Positions 30,345 to 40,881 of a stretch of 64,000 nucleotides of DNA are shown here, piece after piece. The DNA is from JAGQOZ01 sp041399205. GTDB taxonomy: Bacteria; Planctomycetota; Planctomycetia; Pirellulales; Pirellulaceae. Position numbers and translations under genes: made by a program. The stretch is taken from assembly GCA_041399205.1 (NCBI GenBank), contig JAWKTK010000007.1, positions 1 through 64,000 on the forward strand, given 5' to 3'. Numbering within the stretch: position 1 is the stretch's first letter; every line of letters starts with the position of its first letter. A model generated the notes under the pieces. That model worked only from the letters and a program-made list of their open reading frames with translations. It did no database searches and was not told the origin of the DNA.

Positions 30345-31503
30345 TTGGAACAGGATCATCGAATCGTGGAAATCAAACGCAATCCAACTCGTTCTGTCAA
30401 AATTGGTTCGGTCACCATCGGCCATGAACACCCGATCGCGGTACAAAGCATGACCGCCACTCACACCCAGGATGTGGCAGCTACCGTCGAACTGGTGAAC
30501 TTGCTGGAAAACGCCGGAGCGGATGTGGTGCGAATTGCGGTCGACAGTCAAAAAGACGCCGCAGCCTTGGCCGAGATCCGTCGGCAGACCACCGCCAATC
30601 TGTCGGTGGACTTGCAGGAAAACTATCGGCTGGCCGAAGTCGTCGCGCCGCATGTCGACAAGATTCGCTACAACCCAGGACATTTGTATCACCACGAAAA
30701 GGAAAAGCCGTGGCAGGACAAAGTTCGCTATTTGGCAGACATCGCGGCGAACCATGATTGCGCTTATGCGAATTGGCGTCAACTGCGGTAGTGTCGATCC
30801 AGCCAAGTTGGAAAAATTCGAAGAATCCGATTCCATTTCCCCGATGCTGGAAAGCGCGCCCGGAACATTGCGAATTGCTCGATTCGCTCGACTTCCACCG
30901 CTATTGCGTTTCGCTCAAAGATTCTGATCCCAGAAAAGTGATCGAAGTCAACAAGCGGTTCGCTGCACAGCGTCCCGACGTGCCATTGCATTTGGGAGTC
31001 ACAGAGGCGGGACTGCCACCCGACGGCGTTATTAAGACTCGGATTGCGTTTGAGCAACTAATCGGCATTGGGATTGGCGATACCATTCGAGTTTCGTTGA
31101 CGGTGCCCAATCATCGCAAGCCGGAAGAGATTGAAGCAGGCCGACAGATCTTGGCCGATATTGCTGCAGGCGAGTCCGTTCGGTAGTGGATTATGGTTTG
31201 AACACGCTGAATATTATTGCCTGCCCCAGCTGTTCCCGAGTAGAAAATGAAGCGTTCATTGAACTGGCCGCCCAGGTGAAAGAGATGACCGCCTACGCCA
31301 ATGAACATGCATTGACGATTGCAGTGATGGGCTGCCGAGTAAACGGGCCGGGCGAAACGGACGATGCCGACTTGGGTTTGTGGTGCGGTCCCACACATGT
31401 GAACTTGAAAAAGGGAAGCGAAGAACTTGGGGCCTTTCCGTATGATCGAATCCTGGATCGCCTGAAAGATGAATTGGACAAACTGATTGCGGTTCGCAGT
31501 TAG
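30345..31503 (+). CDS. ispG: 4-hydroxy-3-methylbut-2-enyl diphosphate synthase IspG (frameshifted)
   Basis: Iron-sulfur enzyme of the MEP isoprenoid pathway, converting MEcPP to HMBPP. N-terminal TIM-barrel starts with RNPTRSVKIGSVTIG and HPIAVQSMT; VDLQENYRL and KIRYNPGHL follow. After a frame change near 30770 come IGVNCGSVDP, then LHLGVTEAG, and after a third segment the cluster-binding CPSCSRVE and VMGCRVNGPGE. Breaks near 30770, 30870 and 31186 each resume conserved sequence, so the gene is almost certainly intact in the organism. About 385 residues. TTG 30345 or GTG 30366 may be the start. Confidence 0.92.
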
Positions 31504-31759
31504 ACGAATATTCCAAAGGCTACTTCGCTTTTCAATCTACAAAGATTGTGCAGTTTGAGAACGAATGCACCTTTTTGCTTCAAATTCCGATATTTTCTTT
31601 TTCTGGATCGTTTTTTTCTGGACAATACGGAACCGTCTTGGACGAAGTGCTATCTTGTAGAAGCAAATTGCAGGTCCAACGTTGCCGCCGTCAGCGAATG
31701 ACGTTGTGCCTGACCGGCCACTGACGTGGCGTTGTCCATATTTATCCAAGGAAAAGAAT

Positions 31760-32719
31760 ATGCCCATTGAATTTCATTGTGGCGCATGTGATCAACTACT
31801 TCGCGTACCCGACACCGCAGCCGGAAAACAAGCCAAGTGCCCGAAATGTGGCGAAATCGTCTCCGTACCTTCCGCTTCCACGCCGAATTCGAACGATGAC
31901 CCGTTTGGCGCGCCCACTCCGCCCAATCAGCCGAGCTATAACGAAAACCCGTTTGCCGATTCGCCTGAAACGCAAAATCCATTCGCGTCTCCAACTACGG
32001 AATCTAGTCACTCTTATTCGCCCACAAATCCGTCCGCACCAGAACATCGCATCATTGACGTAGGCGAAGTCATGTCGGCCGCTTGGGATATTTTCAAAGC
32101 GAACATGGGAACACTGGTCATTGCTACGCTGATCATCTTTGGCGTGTCCATCGCATTTAGTGTTGTCCAACAAATCTTCATGGCGGTAGCCGGACAAGCG
32201 GCAGGCGATAATGAAGCTGCCGCCATTACCATAGTAGCCGTATCTGGACTCGGATCGATTCTCAGCGGTGTTGTTCAAGCATTCTTAGGAATTGGTCTCA
32301 TTCGGATGTTCCTTGCGGCCGCACGAGGCCAAACACCGGAGATTGGCATGCTGTTTTCAGGCGGCGACGTATTTATCCCCTATCTCTTGGCCAGTATCTT
32401 ATATGGAATCATCGTTGGAATTGGCTTTCTGCTGCTGATTATTCCAGGCATCATCCTGGTATGCGGTCTCTGGCCCTACCCATACTTTGTTGTGGATCGT
32501 AAAGAAGGAATAACCGAATCGCTTTCGTCAGCCTGGAAATACACCAAGGGCAACCGCCTCACCTCGATCCTGCTATTCCTGATCGCAATGGGCTTGGCTA
32601 TCCTGGGCGTACTAATGTGCGGCGTTGGACTTCTATTCACGCAAACATTAGCCGGCTGCGTGTTTACCGTGGCCTACCTGATGATGACCGGGCAACCCAT
32701 CGCCCGCTATTCAAACTAA
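31760..32719 (+). CDS. Zinc-ribbon multi-pass membrane protein
   Basis: 320 residues. The N-terminus has a zinc ribbon of the MJ0042 type (FHCGACDQLL ... KCPKCGEIV, four cysteines), then a Pro/Asn-rich linker (about residues 38-95), then about six membrane helices in a domain resembling the glycerophosphodiesterase membrane region / DUF975-like proteins (LLLIIPGIILVCGLWPYPYFVVD, ITESLSSAWKYTKGNR). ATG 31760 follows AAGGAAAAG and places the ribbon at the N-terminus. Such proteins are common in planctomycetes; role unknown, possibly membrane homeostasis. The 256 bases upstream are T-rich and hold no gene. Confidence 0.8.
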   Translation: MPIEFHCGACDQLLRVPDTAAGKQAKCPKCGEIVSVPSASTPNSNDDPFGAPTPPNQPSYNENPFADSPETQNPFASPTTESSHSYSPTNPSAPEHRIIDVGEVMSAAWDIFKANMGTLVIATLIIFGVSIAFSVVQQIFMAVAGQAAGDNEAAAITIVAVSGLGSILSGVVQAFLGIGLIRMFLAAARGQTPEIGMLFSGGDVFIPYLLASILYGIIVGIGFLLLIIPGIILVCGLWPYPYFVVDRKEGITESLSSAWKYTKGNRLTSILLFLIAMGLAILGVLMCGVGLLFTQTLAGCVFTVAYLMMTGQPIARYSN

Positions 32720-32763
32720 GCGAGCGAATTCGAATCGCAGCGAAACTATCGACATTGCATGAC

Positions 32764-32850
32764 GAGCGAACTGAGCCCCACGCCTCGGTTCGCTCGTTGG
32801 TTTTTGCGATTCTTGAACGAATCACACGATGCATGGTTCGCATCAACTAC
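32764..32850 (+). repeat. 87-bp direct repeat, copy A
   Basis: Begins GAGCGAAC and contains its inverse GTTCGCTC 17 bases later, then continues with TTGGTTTTTGCGATTCTTG and a further stretch ending in TGGTTCGCATCA. A second copy in the same orientation lies at 35308-35394; the central 60 bases differ at only a few positions. Confidence 0.9.
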
Positions 32851-32862
32851 TAGGTTCTTACC

Positions 32863-33702
32863 GTGGAATATCAAACACCTAGCTTTGACGAAATTCAGGC
32901 CGCGACGCTTCTTGTACACGAATGCTGTGACCTCGGCGCGGATCCTGAAGCCTGGCAAATGCACCTGCTTGATGGGTTGCGAACACTCTTGAACGCACCC
33001 GTGGCGTTGTTACACAAGGCGGCTGGTCTGGGGCGGCTCGGCGAAGACGGCAAGCCGCAAATCATTACCGCCATCCACTTGGGTTTCGACCAGCGACAGG
33101 AAGACGCATTTCGCGAATTCACACAGACGTACGACGTGCGTAATTGTCCTCTGGAACAGGCAATTGCTCGAAGAATGCGTGTCGGAAGTGTCTTCACGGC
33201 ACGCGAAAGTGAGATCCTTGACACCCAGACCTGGTGGAATAGCCACCTTGTCAAGAATTACCTAGGCCCCGTCGGGCTGCCATTCATGCTCGCGGCGCGG
33301 TATATCAGCTTGGATGGCATCGCGTATTCCCTGATCCTGCAGCGGCGCAGCGACGAACCAGAATTCTCGGAAAAAGAACGAGACCTACTGCACTTGTGTT
33401 TTATGCAAATGGCCAGCGTATTGGGCAGCCGGCTGGCGGATCCAACTCACACGTCGGTTGTCGATCGCATGCGTCCTCGGGAACGTGACGTCCTGTATCT
33501 CTTCTTGAAGCACATGTCCGAACGGCAAGTTGCATCTGAGTTGGGGATCAGCCCGCATACCGTTCGCGATTACGGAAAACGGCTCAACTCGCTATTTGAA
33601 GTCCGTAGCCGCGAGCAACTGGTTGGGCTGACCCATCATTTGCTACCTGTCTTACAGCTTGATTTCGATCGTCGCCATCGCGATGTCCTTCGAACCGACT
33701 GA
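32863..33702 (+). CDS. LuxR-family transcriptional regulator
   Basis: 279 residues: an N-terminal sensor-like region of about 200 residues without a recognised ligand motif, and a C-terminal LuxR helix-turn-helix (RPRERDVLYLFLKHMSERQ, VASELGISPHTVRDYGKRL). The GTG start lies only 12 bases after repeat copy A, so its promoter is inside or before the repeat. Its 3' end abuts a convergent gene fragment. Target genes cannot be deduced; it is the only apparently complete gene between the two direct repeats. Confidence 0.85.
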   Translation: MEYQTPSFDEIQAATLLVHECCDLGADPEAWQMHLLDGLRTLLNAPVALLHKAAGLGRLGEDGKPQIITAIHLGFDQRQEDAFREFTQTYDVRNCPLEQAIARRMRVGSVFTARESEILDTQTWWNSHLVKNYLGPVGLPFMLAARYISLDGIAYSLILQRRSDEPEFSEKERDLLHLCFMQMASVLGSRLADPTHTSVVDRMRPRERDVLYLFLKHMSERQVASELGISPHTVRDYGKRLNSLFEVRSREQLVGLTHHLLPVLQLDFDRRHRDVLRTD

Positions 33703-34470
33703 AGCGATAAGGGTACGTCATATCCGGCATCAGTACGCCTCGATAGGCATCGAACGCGAACTTGTTCGGGTCAGTTGGGTGAAACGCCACGACCTGAGCA
33801 CTGACCGCTTCGGCCGCAGCGGCATTTCGCTTGTGCGCGAACAGCTCTTGCTTCGTAGCGATATCAAAAACGCTGCAGACCTTGTTCGATGAATGTTGTC
33901 CGTACGTCACGGCGACTCGACGGCCCTTTGCATCGACGGCGATTCCACTGGCCAGTTCTTGGGGATTGAATTCGGCCAGCGGAGTCCCTGTTGGCATTTC
34001 GTAAACAAAGACGGCCTGATCGTCCTGTGACTTTGTGGCGGCGGCGGTTGTCATCAACCCAACACGTGAACCATCCGCGTTGAAACCGAACGGCTTCCAC
34101 CAACCGTGATTGCCTGGGATACGAAAGATCTCTTTCGCGGCTTGTCGCGAGTAAAAATAAGTCTGCTGTTCGTCTCGAAGAATCAGATAGTCTGCATTGG
34201 GGCTGAGCGTCGTCTTTGTGGCGTGGATTGGATAGCTTGTCGTCTCTTGCGTAGGCAGATGCATGACAACGGCCTGATTTGCCTTGTCGTCGACGTACGA
34301 CAGATAGTCGAGCGACGCATCAAACGATTCACGTTCCTCCATATTTTGAGGATGCTTGTAGCGAGCAGCGAAGGAAACATCCGGCGACGCCAAACAGCGA
34401 ATGGCGAGATTGCGCAGCTCGACATCTTTGTTTTCTCCTAGCTCGTGTCTGTCCCGAAAGTGCTTGATGG
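33703..34470 (-). pseudogene. Fragment of a WD/propeller-type protein, possibly kinase-associated
   Basis: Read leftward, the piece begins around NKDVELRNLAIRCLASPDVS and continues with propeller-like units (LDYLSYVDDKANQAVV, TTLSPNADYLILRD, NADGSRVGLMTT, FDIATKQELFAHKR, VVAFHPTDPNKFAFD). The opening resembles the junction after the kinase domain in planctomycete serine/threonine kinases with WD repeats. There is no start, no kinase domain and no natural end: the frame runs into the LuxR gene on one side and into transposase-related DNA on the other. I read it as a remnant. Confidence 0.65.
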
Positions 34471-34595
34471 TTTGAAATCGCGGTCGGGTTCTTGATTTGA
34501 GTTGCCGAAGATTGTGGGTGATCGCTGGCCGAGGTGAGCGATTGGGCTGGAAATCGGGGCCGGTCCGGTCGAATTCGCGTTGTTGGCGCGTACTT

Positions 34596-34949
34596 TCAGC
34601 CGGGGCAAGCTGGCGGCAATCGGCTGAGATGGGCTTGAAGAGCCCGGTCATGATCTTCGCGAGCGATCAGCAGGCGGCCGAGCGTGTGCAGGTTACGTCC
34701 GAGGATGGCCAGTTGCAGGTAACGTTCGCAGCCGATCTCCGAACGGTCGCGACAGCGTTTCAGTGCATTGCCGCTTTGCAACGCGCTGATGGCCGATTCG
34801 ATGCCCGGGTGATTCTTCTGGGCGGCCAGAAACTCTTCATCGGCTTCGGACTGCTGAACGACCGATTGCTTCGCGCCGGGCTTCGGCAGACACAACGTGT
34901 CGACCAGTTCGGAAAGCTGTGTCTGGTTCTCCGGTGAATGAAAGCCGCG
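34596..34949 (-). pseudogene. C-terminal remnant of a DDE transposase (IS1182/ISNCY-like)
   Basis: About 117 codons read leftward: RGFHSPENQTQLSELVDTL, LCLPKPGAKQS, then the diagnostic tail HPGIESAISALQSGNALKR, CRDRSEIGCERYLQLAILG, RNLHTLGRLLIA. This matches the C-terminal part of transposases that carry a catalytic Glu in the HxGIE region. The N-terminal two thirds are missing: upstream sequence switches at about 34949 to an unrelated PEP-CTERM gene tail on the other strand. No terminal inverted repeats could be defined. Confidence 0.8.
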
Positions 34950-35266
34950 ATCGAGCGACGTGGGTTCACGGAGCCGAATTCACCAACACGTTCTTCGGCG
35001 ATGCGAACCTGGATGGCGAATTCGACACTGCCGATCTGGTCGACGTGTTTGCAGCCGCCAAATGCGAAACCGGCGGGCTGGCAAATTGGTCCGAGGGTGA
35101 TTGGAACGGCGACGGTCGCTTTGGCACCGCCGATTTGATCACCGCGTTTGGAGATGGAGGCTTCGAGCAAGGTCCGCGACAAGTGACCGCTGTTCCCGAA
35201 CCCGCATCACGAGCGCTGCTGGTGTTGGGAGGTCTGCTTCTTTGGGCACATCGCAGAACTCGCTGA
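34949..35266 (+). pseudogene. Orphan dockerin-like/PEP-CTERM tail
   Basis: C-terminal piece of a secreted protein: DRATWVHGAEF, FFGDANLDGEFDTADLVD, GDWNGDGRFGTADLITAF, then the sorting signal AVPEPASRALLVLGGLLL with a basic end. The same units end the lamin-tail protein at 56542-58290 (YFGDANLDGEFNTSDF, GDWNGDKEFSTTDF). No start or N-terminal domain precedes it, because the sequence switches to transposase DNA at about 34949. It is probably a gene end cut off by insertion or deletion. Confidence 0.75.
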
Positions 35267-35307
35267 AGAAAAGAAAGCCCTTACCACATGGTCGATGACT
35301 CCGCGCA

Positions 35308-35394
35308 GAGCGAACTGCGGCACCCGCCCCGGTTCGCTCGTTGGTTTTTCCGATTCTTGAACGAATCACACGATGCTTGGTTCGCATCCATTAC
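35308..35394 (+). repeat. 87-bp direct repeat, copy B
   Basis: Second copy of the 32764-32850 element, same orientation, starting GAGCGAAC and including CGGTTCGCTCGTTGGTTTTT. It ends at the stop codon of the FG-GAP gene on the opposite strand. Confidence 0.9.
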
Positions 35395-36563
35395 TTTCGC
35401 ACTTGCCGAAAGTAGTGCACGCCTTTCTTGTTCGAAGCAGCGACGTCCAGCAGCCCGTCGCCATCAACATCGGCCACTTCAAACTGCGTCCCCGGCCCGC
35501 TGTTGCGATCAAACAAGTGCGGAATCCATTTGGGACGCCCGTTTTCTCGTTGCAATTCAAACCAATAAAACACGGCCGGTTGATCTCCGCCCGGATCGTT
35601 ACCACCATGCGCCCACCAACGTTTGCCGGTGACAAAGTCGGGTAAACCGTCTCCATTGATGTCGTCCAAGCACATGCCGTGCGTTTGCGAAAAGCTGGTG
35701 TCAATTTCGTGCGTCTTCCATTGATTGGGCGATGTTTGTTCGTGCCACCAAATACCAAAATTGTGCGCACTACTGCTGAGCACATCGTTGTCGCCATCGC
35801 CGTCAAAATCGTAGACGTACATTTGTGCCGCGGGTTGACCAAACGGAGCTTCGTGATACTTCCATTCGCCCGAAGTGACATCTTCCGGCGATTCCCACCA
35901 GCCTTGCGGGACCAGGATGTCATTTCGGCCATCTTTGTTCACATCGCCAATTCCTAGGCCGTGATCATACCGACGCGCACCCGGCGAACCCTTTACGGAA
36001 ATCGGATACAGAGTCCATTCGGCCGTGGCATCTGGCTTGGGTTTCAGGAAAGCCATCTGCCGGTCCGGCCCGTCCGTATCCTGAGGATCCGGTGAAAAGC
36101 CCATCACCCATTCTCGCTTTCCGTCTCCATCGACGTCCGTGAATTGAGGGCTTTCGTTGTTGGAAACCGGAGTGATCGTGTGTTTAGGCCAAGGCTTGTC
36201 GAATTCGCCCGTGTTTTCGAACCACCAAGTTGGCGTTCCGGGAAAGTCGACCACCATCAAGTCGATTCGCCCGTCACCGTTGACATCGTGTGCGGCATTG
36301 ACGAACGAATTGGAATACCCTTTGGGCTGATATTCCGGAGCTTCCTCCAGAACGGTGTGCATCTTCCAATCGGGCGCTGCGTACCAGACAAAGCCGGCGG
36401 CGATGTCCTTTTTACCATCGCCATTGAAGTCGGCAACAGCGACACCTTCACTTCGAAATTTAGCATCCAATTGATGGCGTTCGAATTCGATTTCCTGAGC
36501 AGAAATGGACGAAGCAAACAAACATGTGGCAACGACGGTTCGCCACGCAATGCGATAAATCAT
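35391..36563 (-). CDS. Secreted FG-GAP/VCBS repeat protein
   Basis: About 390 residues, exported. ATG 36563 (preceded on its strand by CAGGAGAAAGCC) gives the signal peptide MIYRIAWRTVVATCLFASS ending at ISAQ. The mature protein is a beta-propeller of FG-GAP type with repeated calcium-binding DxNxDGxxD units: ADFNGDGKKDIAAG, DVNGDGRIDLMVVD, DVDGDGKREWVMG, DVNKDGRNDILV, DFDGDGDNDVL, DINGDGLPDFVTG, DVDGDGLLDVAAS. Longer frame from 36662 adds nothing recognisable. Probable extracellular binding or scaffold protein; ligand unknown. Confidence 0.88.
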   Translation of the reverse strand: MIYRIAWRTVVATCLFASSISAQEIEFERHQLDAKFRSEGVAVADFNGDGKKDIAAGFVWYAAPDWKMHTVLEEAPEYQPKGYSNSFVNAAHDVNGDGRIDLMVVDFPGTPTWWFENTGEFDKPWPKHTITPVSNNESPQFTDVDGDGKREWVMGFSPDPQDTDGPDRQMAFLKPKPDATAEWTLYPISVKGSPGARRYDHGLGIGDVNKDGRNDILVPQGWWESPEDVTSGEWKYHEAPFGQPAAQMYVYDFDGDGDNDVLSSSAHNFGIWWHEQTSPNQWKTHEIDTSFSQTHGMCLDDINGDGLPDFVTGKRWWAHGGNDPGGDQPAVFYWFELQRENGRPKWIPHLFDRNSGPGTQFEVADVDGDGLLDVAASNKKGVHYFRQVRK

Positions 36564-36734
36564 GGCTTTCTCCTGGGCGAGAACAAATGCAAAGCAGCAA
36601 AGGTAGGGACGGTGCCACTCCGACAATGCTACGCGACACCGATGGGCCAGATTATATCGCATTCCAGATGGAGATGATACGAGCCGCCCAGATGCGGCGG
36701 CTCGCGCGATGCAGATAGCGTGAGAAGCAACAAT

Positions 36735-38285
36735 CTAACGCTTGACCGCTGCAGTCAATCCCGAAACCACGTCCACTTGATAAACGGTAATCGAACCGCT
36801 GTATTCGTTGGCGACAATCAGCAGCGGCATGCCGTTGGGACTGTCTTGCGCCGTGACAAATACCAAGCCTTCCGGTCCCATATCGCCGGTGGGATCGACC
36901 TTGCCGTTCTTGCATTCAAACGGATTGACGTAGGCAACCAATTCGGGTTGATGTGGCGACGTCACGTTCCACGCCACAATCCCGTTGTCTCGTTCCAGCC
37001 CCACAAACACATACGTTTTGCCACTGAGCGTCGCCAGGCACAGCCCTTCCGGTTCCGGACCTTTCTTGGTGCGGTACTTAGGCTTTGCGTCTTCGGGATC
37101 GTGTTGGTGCGAATCAAGCCGACGGCAAACGTGATGTTCGATCTGACTACCGCTATCAAAAACAAACGTGCCTTGCGCATCAAAGATCGAAATGGATCGT
37201 CCGCCAAACGTGAGAATTTCGTCCAAGTCTTGATCCTGATCGATATCGCCCGTTCGACTCACAAACAGCGAACCATATTCGGCCAGAATGGCATCGGCGT
37301 TAGGAAACTTCTGCGGATCCAGCTTCCAATCCTTGAGTTGCGATTCTTCGTGATATTGCAGGTTGTCTCGAGCGTCCCCTTCGTTGGCCAAGATCAGATA
37401 TTCTTTCCCGGCGGACGTAAACCAAGCAACATTATCTGGCTGGTACATACCTTTGGCAGGACAACACGTAATTTCCTTTTCGTGCCCCAGGCCAAGTACA
37501 TCGACTTCGTTTTCGGCCAGACGATGATCTTTATAGCCCAGCCCAAAAATACGCTTCACTTTGGCTTCGGCCAGATCGACGACCGCAATCGCGTTGTTTT
37601 CTTGTAGCGAAATATAGGCAGTTTGCGAATCACCCGAGACGGCGATTCCTTCTGGTTCAAAGTCGGTGGAAGGCCGATTCCCGGGTTGCGCCAAACGAAC
37701 TCCTGCGGGCAGCGGTTGATTATTCCAAGCATGGAAGTCGGCTTCGCGAACTTGCAACTTGGCCGCAAACGATTCCAAGTCGGTAGGAACTTCGATCACA
37801 CTGACCGAACCATCGTGATCCACCAGCCCGTCCGCCGAAGGTTCGCCTTCATTGGCGACAATCAACCATTTGCCATCGGGAGAGAACATCACCATGTCCG
37901 GATGATAGCCAACGCGGACTGACGCCAAACGCGCTCCATCAGGCGTAAAGAACACCACAGTGCCACGATCATTCGGCGTTTTGCCGACGATCGACGCCGC
38001 CAGGACATCTGTACGCATGCTGACCGATGTGGGCACGCTACCGAATTCAGCCAATTCGACCTTGCCGATCAGCCGAGCGAGCCTGGGCGACGCGGATCGA
38101 GAATATCGACACACTGATCGGCCGTGTCGAAAACGATCAGGTTGATGTTCGTTTCTGCGGCGAATGGTACGCAATGATTTCGGCAACGCCTTCGCCAATT
38201 CGGCCCGTCGTATAACTGCCTATTGGCGACAGTCTGGCGAATCCTTCGCCCACAAGGGACAAGACTGCCCTGTCCAATCGCCAAC
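36735..38285 (-). CDS. Choice-of-anchor I-type propeller protein (5' part frameshifted)
   Basis: Secreted beta-propeller of the choice-of-anchor I / phytase-esterase-like family. Recognisable pieces: FARLSPIGSYTTGRIGEGVA near 38200, VFFTPDGARLASVRVG, YHPDMVMFSPDGKWLIVANEG, FEPEGIAVSGDSQTAYISLQ, MYQPDNVAWF, LANEGDARD, GPEPEGLC and GPEGLVFVTAQDSPNG, all usual in this family. The main frame is open from 38198, but the first 60 codons are split over three frames, and the true start upstream of about 38285 is not resolved. About 515 residues. Substrate unknown. Confidence 0.78.
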
Positions 38286-38402
38286 CCCACCATGCACCAA
38301 AAGCTTTTCCATATACCGCACTCGTTCACCTGTCTGCCAGTCCATGGCCGCGCAACGGCTGCGCGGCAAAGCGCAGAATTATGCGGTGCTCGCATGAAGT
38401 TT

Positions 38403-39532
38403 TCATGAAGACATGGTGCAAATTTGCGGCAAACGACTCGACATTGCAAGCTCGGGGTTTACTGCCTTACCTGGCTGTAATAAACGGAACGCTCGATTAC
38501 CACGCTCACGGTCTTGATGCAGTTCTTTCCCAACCCAACTGACGATCACTCGCGAACCTGGCAGCACGGCCATCCCTTCTTGACCGCCGTGACCAAAGCA
38601 CGCGAACAAACCGGGATCGACGTCCGGAAACCAGCGTGTGCCGTCTTCGCAGGGACGATTCAACCACCACAACCAACTGTAGCCACCGGTGTAAACACTG
38701 GTTGCCGCCGCCACCGATCGAGCGTACCGGAAAGTGAGTTTCGCTTGGTTCGGCCATGGTTCTGGGCAGCGTCAGCGGTGGTTCGCTAATCAGCTGACGA
38801 GCGAGCTTGGCTGGCCAAGAACTTGCTGGTCCTGCCATTTCCCTTCGTGCAACATCATCCAACCGAAGCGACAGAAGTCTCGAGCGGACACCGCGAAGCG
38901 TCCTGGCTTGCCGTTGACACGAGGCGTGCCGTCTTGAAAGCCGAGTGGTGACTCAGCAACGGCCGGATCACTTTTTCTTCCGCTTGATCCCACGGCACTT
39001 GGTAGATTCGATTGATCAGGGTGTCCCAGAAGAAGCCCATGGTAGCGTCATTGTAGTCGAACGCTTGTCCGGGCGATTCATGGTATCCCAGACACGCCGT
39101 TTGAAAGGCCAAGTGCCGCAAGGTCAACATTCGGTCCGCATGGGACGCGGGAATCTTGTTCTGTAATTCGGGCCAAAGCGAAACAACTCGCTGATCCGTG
39201 TTGGTCAACTTCTTTTCTTCGATCGCCTTCATCAACAGATAAGCGTAAAACGGCTTGACGGCTGAAGCGACGTCATGCGGTTGATCGAATTCGCCCCACG
39301 TATGCACCAAATAACCGTCGCATACAATGCAGCCTCGGCCGCCCACAATCGCTTCAAACTCCTGCACCGCTTGATTGGTCAGCCCCATCTCAGCCGGCGA
39401 CCTGCGCTGCCAATTTTCGGCGGGGAAGACACTTGGTTGGTCAGATTTTGTTTGTTGTGCCGTTGCCAAACTAGCTACGGACATCCCAAGACAGATGACG
39501 ACCGACGCAACGGTATGATTCGTTTGGATCAT
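38403..39532 (-). CDS. Serine hydrolase, class C beta-lactamase-like (frameshifted)
   Basis: Exported serine hydrolase of the beta-lactamase/penicillin-binding fold. ATG 39532 gives a signal peptide (TVASVVICLGMSVASLATA). The active-site SxxK is in VASAVKPFYAYLL; the YxN-like region follows in FDYNDATMGFFW, and the third motif is FGHGGQEGMAVLPG near the end. After LLSHHSAFKTARL the frame breaks near 38950, 38830 and 38710 before GGYSWLWWLNRPCED, DVDPGLFACFGHGG and IVSWVGKELHQDRERGNRAF. About 370 residues. The family includes esterases and D-aminopeptidases; it should not be called a resistance gene. Confidence 0.82.
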
Positions 39533-39796
39533 ATGTGTTCTCCTTGGCACACTTTGGCAACGCTGAAAACGTTTCCTTCGCCCGCAGAACGCTCGTTCGA
39601 GCAAACCGACAGCAACGGACGAGGGGAAGATTACATAACTATTACACGGATAGAACCAAGCAAAAACCTACGAAGATGGCGTTTATCATAGAATTCGGTC
39701 GATCGTTGAATAACACGTTTTCATCAGACGTAGATTTGAGCTTTGCAATCGATCTTGTGAAGCAAACAAGGACGTCGCGACCCAGGAAGTAAGATC

Positions 39797-40760
39797 ATGG
39801 CCACAGTATCATCGCCATCGACTCGTCAAGTCAAACCACAGCCTCAGGAAAAGGGCAAAGACAGCGGAAAATCTGCCTCGAAAAATCAGGCGGACATGCA
39901 GCCTACATTGGTGTCATGGCCCGTGATTGCTTGGCTGGGCATCATTCACATGGGAGCCCTCTTAGCCTTTGTGCCGTATTTCTTTTCCTGGCAAGCGTTA
40001 GCCGTGACGGTATTTTTGCACTGGCTGACCGGTTGTGTCGGCGTTTGCTTGGGATTTCATCGCTATTTGACTCATGCTAGTTTTTCAACCTATCCGGTAG
40101 TGCGTTGGGCGCGCAGCCTTCATTGGCGGCTTGGCGGGCGAAGGTTCGGCCATTGACTGGATTGCCAATCATCGCAAGCATCACGCCTTGAGCGACCAGA
40201 CGGGCGACCCGCATTCGCCTCACGACGGTCCGTGGTGGGCACATGCGTTCTGGCTGGGCTGGAAATTTGACAAAGAATCGTACGAAAAACACATCTCCAA
40301 ATGGGCTCCCGATTTGGCTCGCGACCCGGTTATGCGATTCTTGGCACAACTTTTTTGCTGTGGCACTTTGTTGCCGGTGCCGCGTACGATGGGCGCAGGC
40401 TACGCCCTTGACGATTTGGCAAATGGGATGGTCGTTTTTAGTCTGGGGCGTGTTTGTCCGTTTGACGGCGGTCTTGCACACAACTTGGTTTGTCAATTCC
40501 GCTAGTCACATGGGGCTATCGCAATTACGAAACAACCGACGACAGTCGCAATCTCTGGTGGGTGGCCATCGTTGCTTACGGCGAAGGCTGGCACAACAAT
40601 CACCACGTATCGCATGGCACCTCACGGTCATCGCTGGTGGGAATTTGACATGACGTACAACATCATTCGCTTGATGAAGGCTTGTGGGTTGGCATGGAAC
40701 ATTGTCGACTACAAAACAGGTTCGGAAAAAGCAGCTCCGATCGTTCGAAAAAGAAGATGA
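39797..40760 (+). CDS. Fatty acid desaturase, acyl-CoA delta-9 type (frameshifted)
   Basis: Membrane di-iron enzyme that introduces a double bond into acyl chains. After a hydrophilic N-terminus come two membrane helices (PVIAWLGIIHMGALLAFVPY) and the three histidine boxes: HRYLTH, HRKHH and HNNHH, spaced as in stearoyl-CoA desaturases. Frame changes near 40115, 40430, 40510 and 40610 are needed to connect them; each continues the family sequence (EGSAIDWIANHRKHH, TTWFVNSASHMWGYR-like, AYGEGWHNNHH, WWEFDMTYNIIRLMK). About 320 residues. A perfect hairpin terminator follows at 40843. It is the last ordinary chromosomal gene before the cassette array. Confidence 0.88.
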
Positions 40761-40842
40761 GTGCTGCGGAAGCGGAAGCCGCTAAGCTTTCCGCATAGAA
40801 ATCTGACGAACACATCGCTTGAATCATCAACACCAATCGATA

Positions 40843-40881
40843 CGGCTGCCAACGAACAAAGTTGGCAGCCGTTTTATTTTT
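40843..40881 (+). terminator. Rho-independent terminator after the desaturase
   Basis: Perfect 11-bp stem CGGCTGCCAAC / GTTGGCAGCCG (40843-40853 and 40861-40871), 7-base loop, then TTTTATTTTT. It insulates the array from desaturase transcription. Confidence 0.9.

Noticed and set aside
34497..34937. Forward 146-codon frame in the scrapyard region
   Set aside because: It is antisense to the recognisable transposase tail on the other strand.
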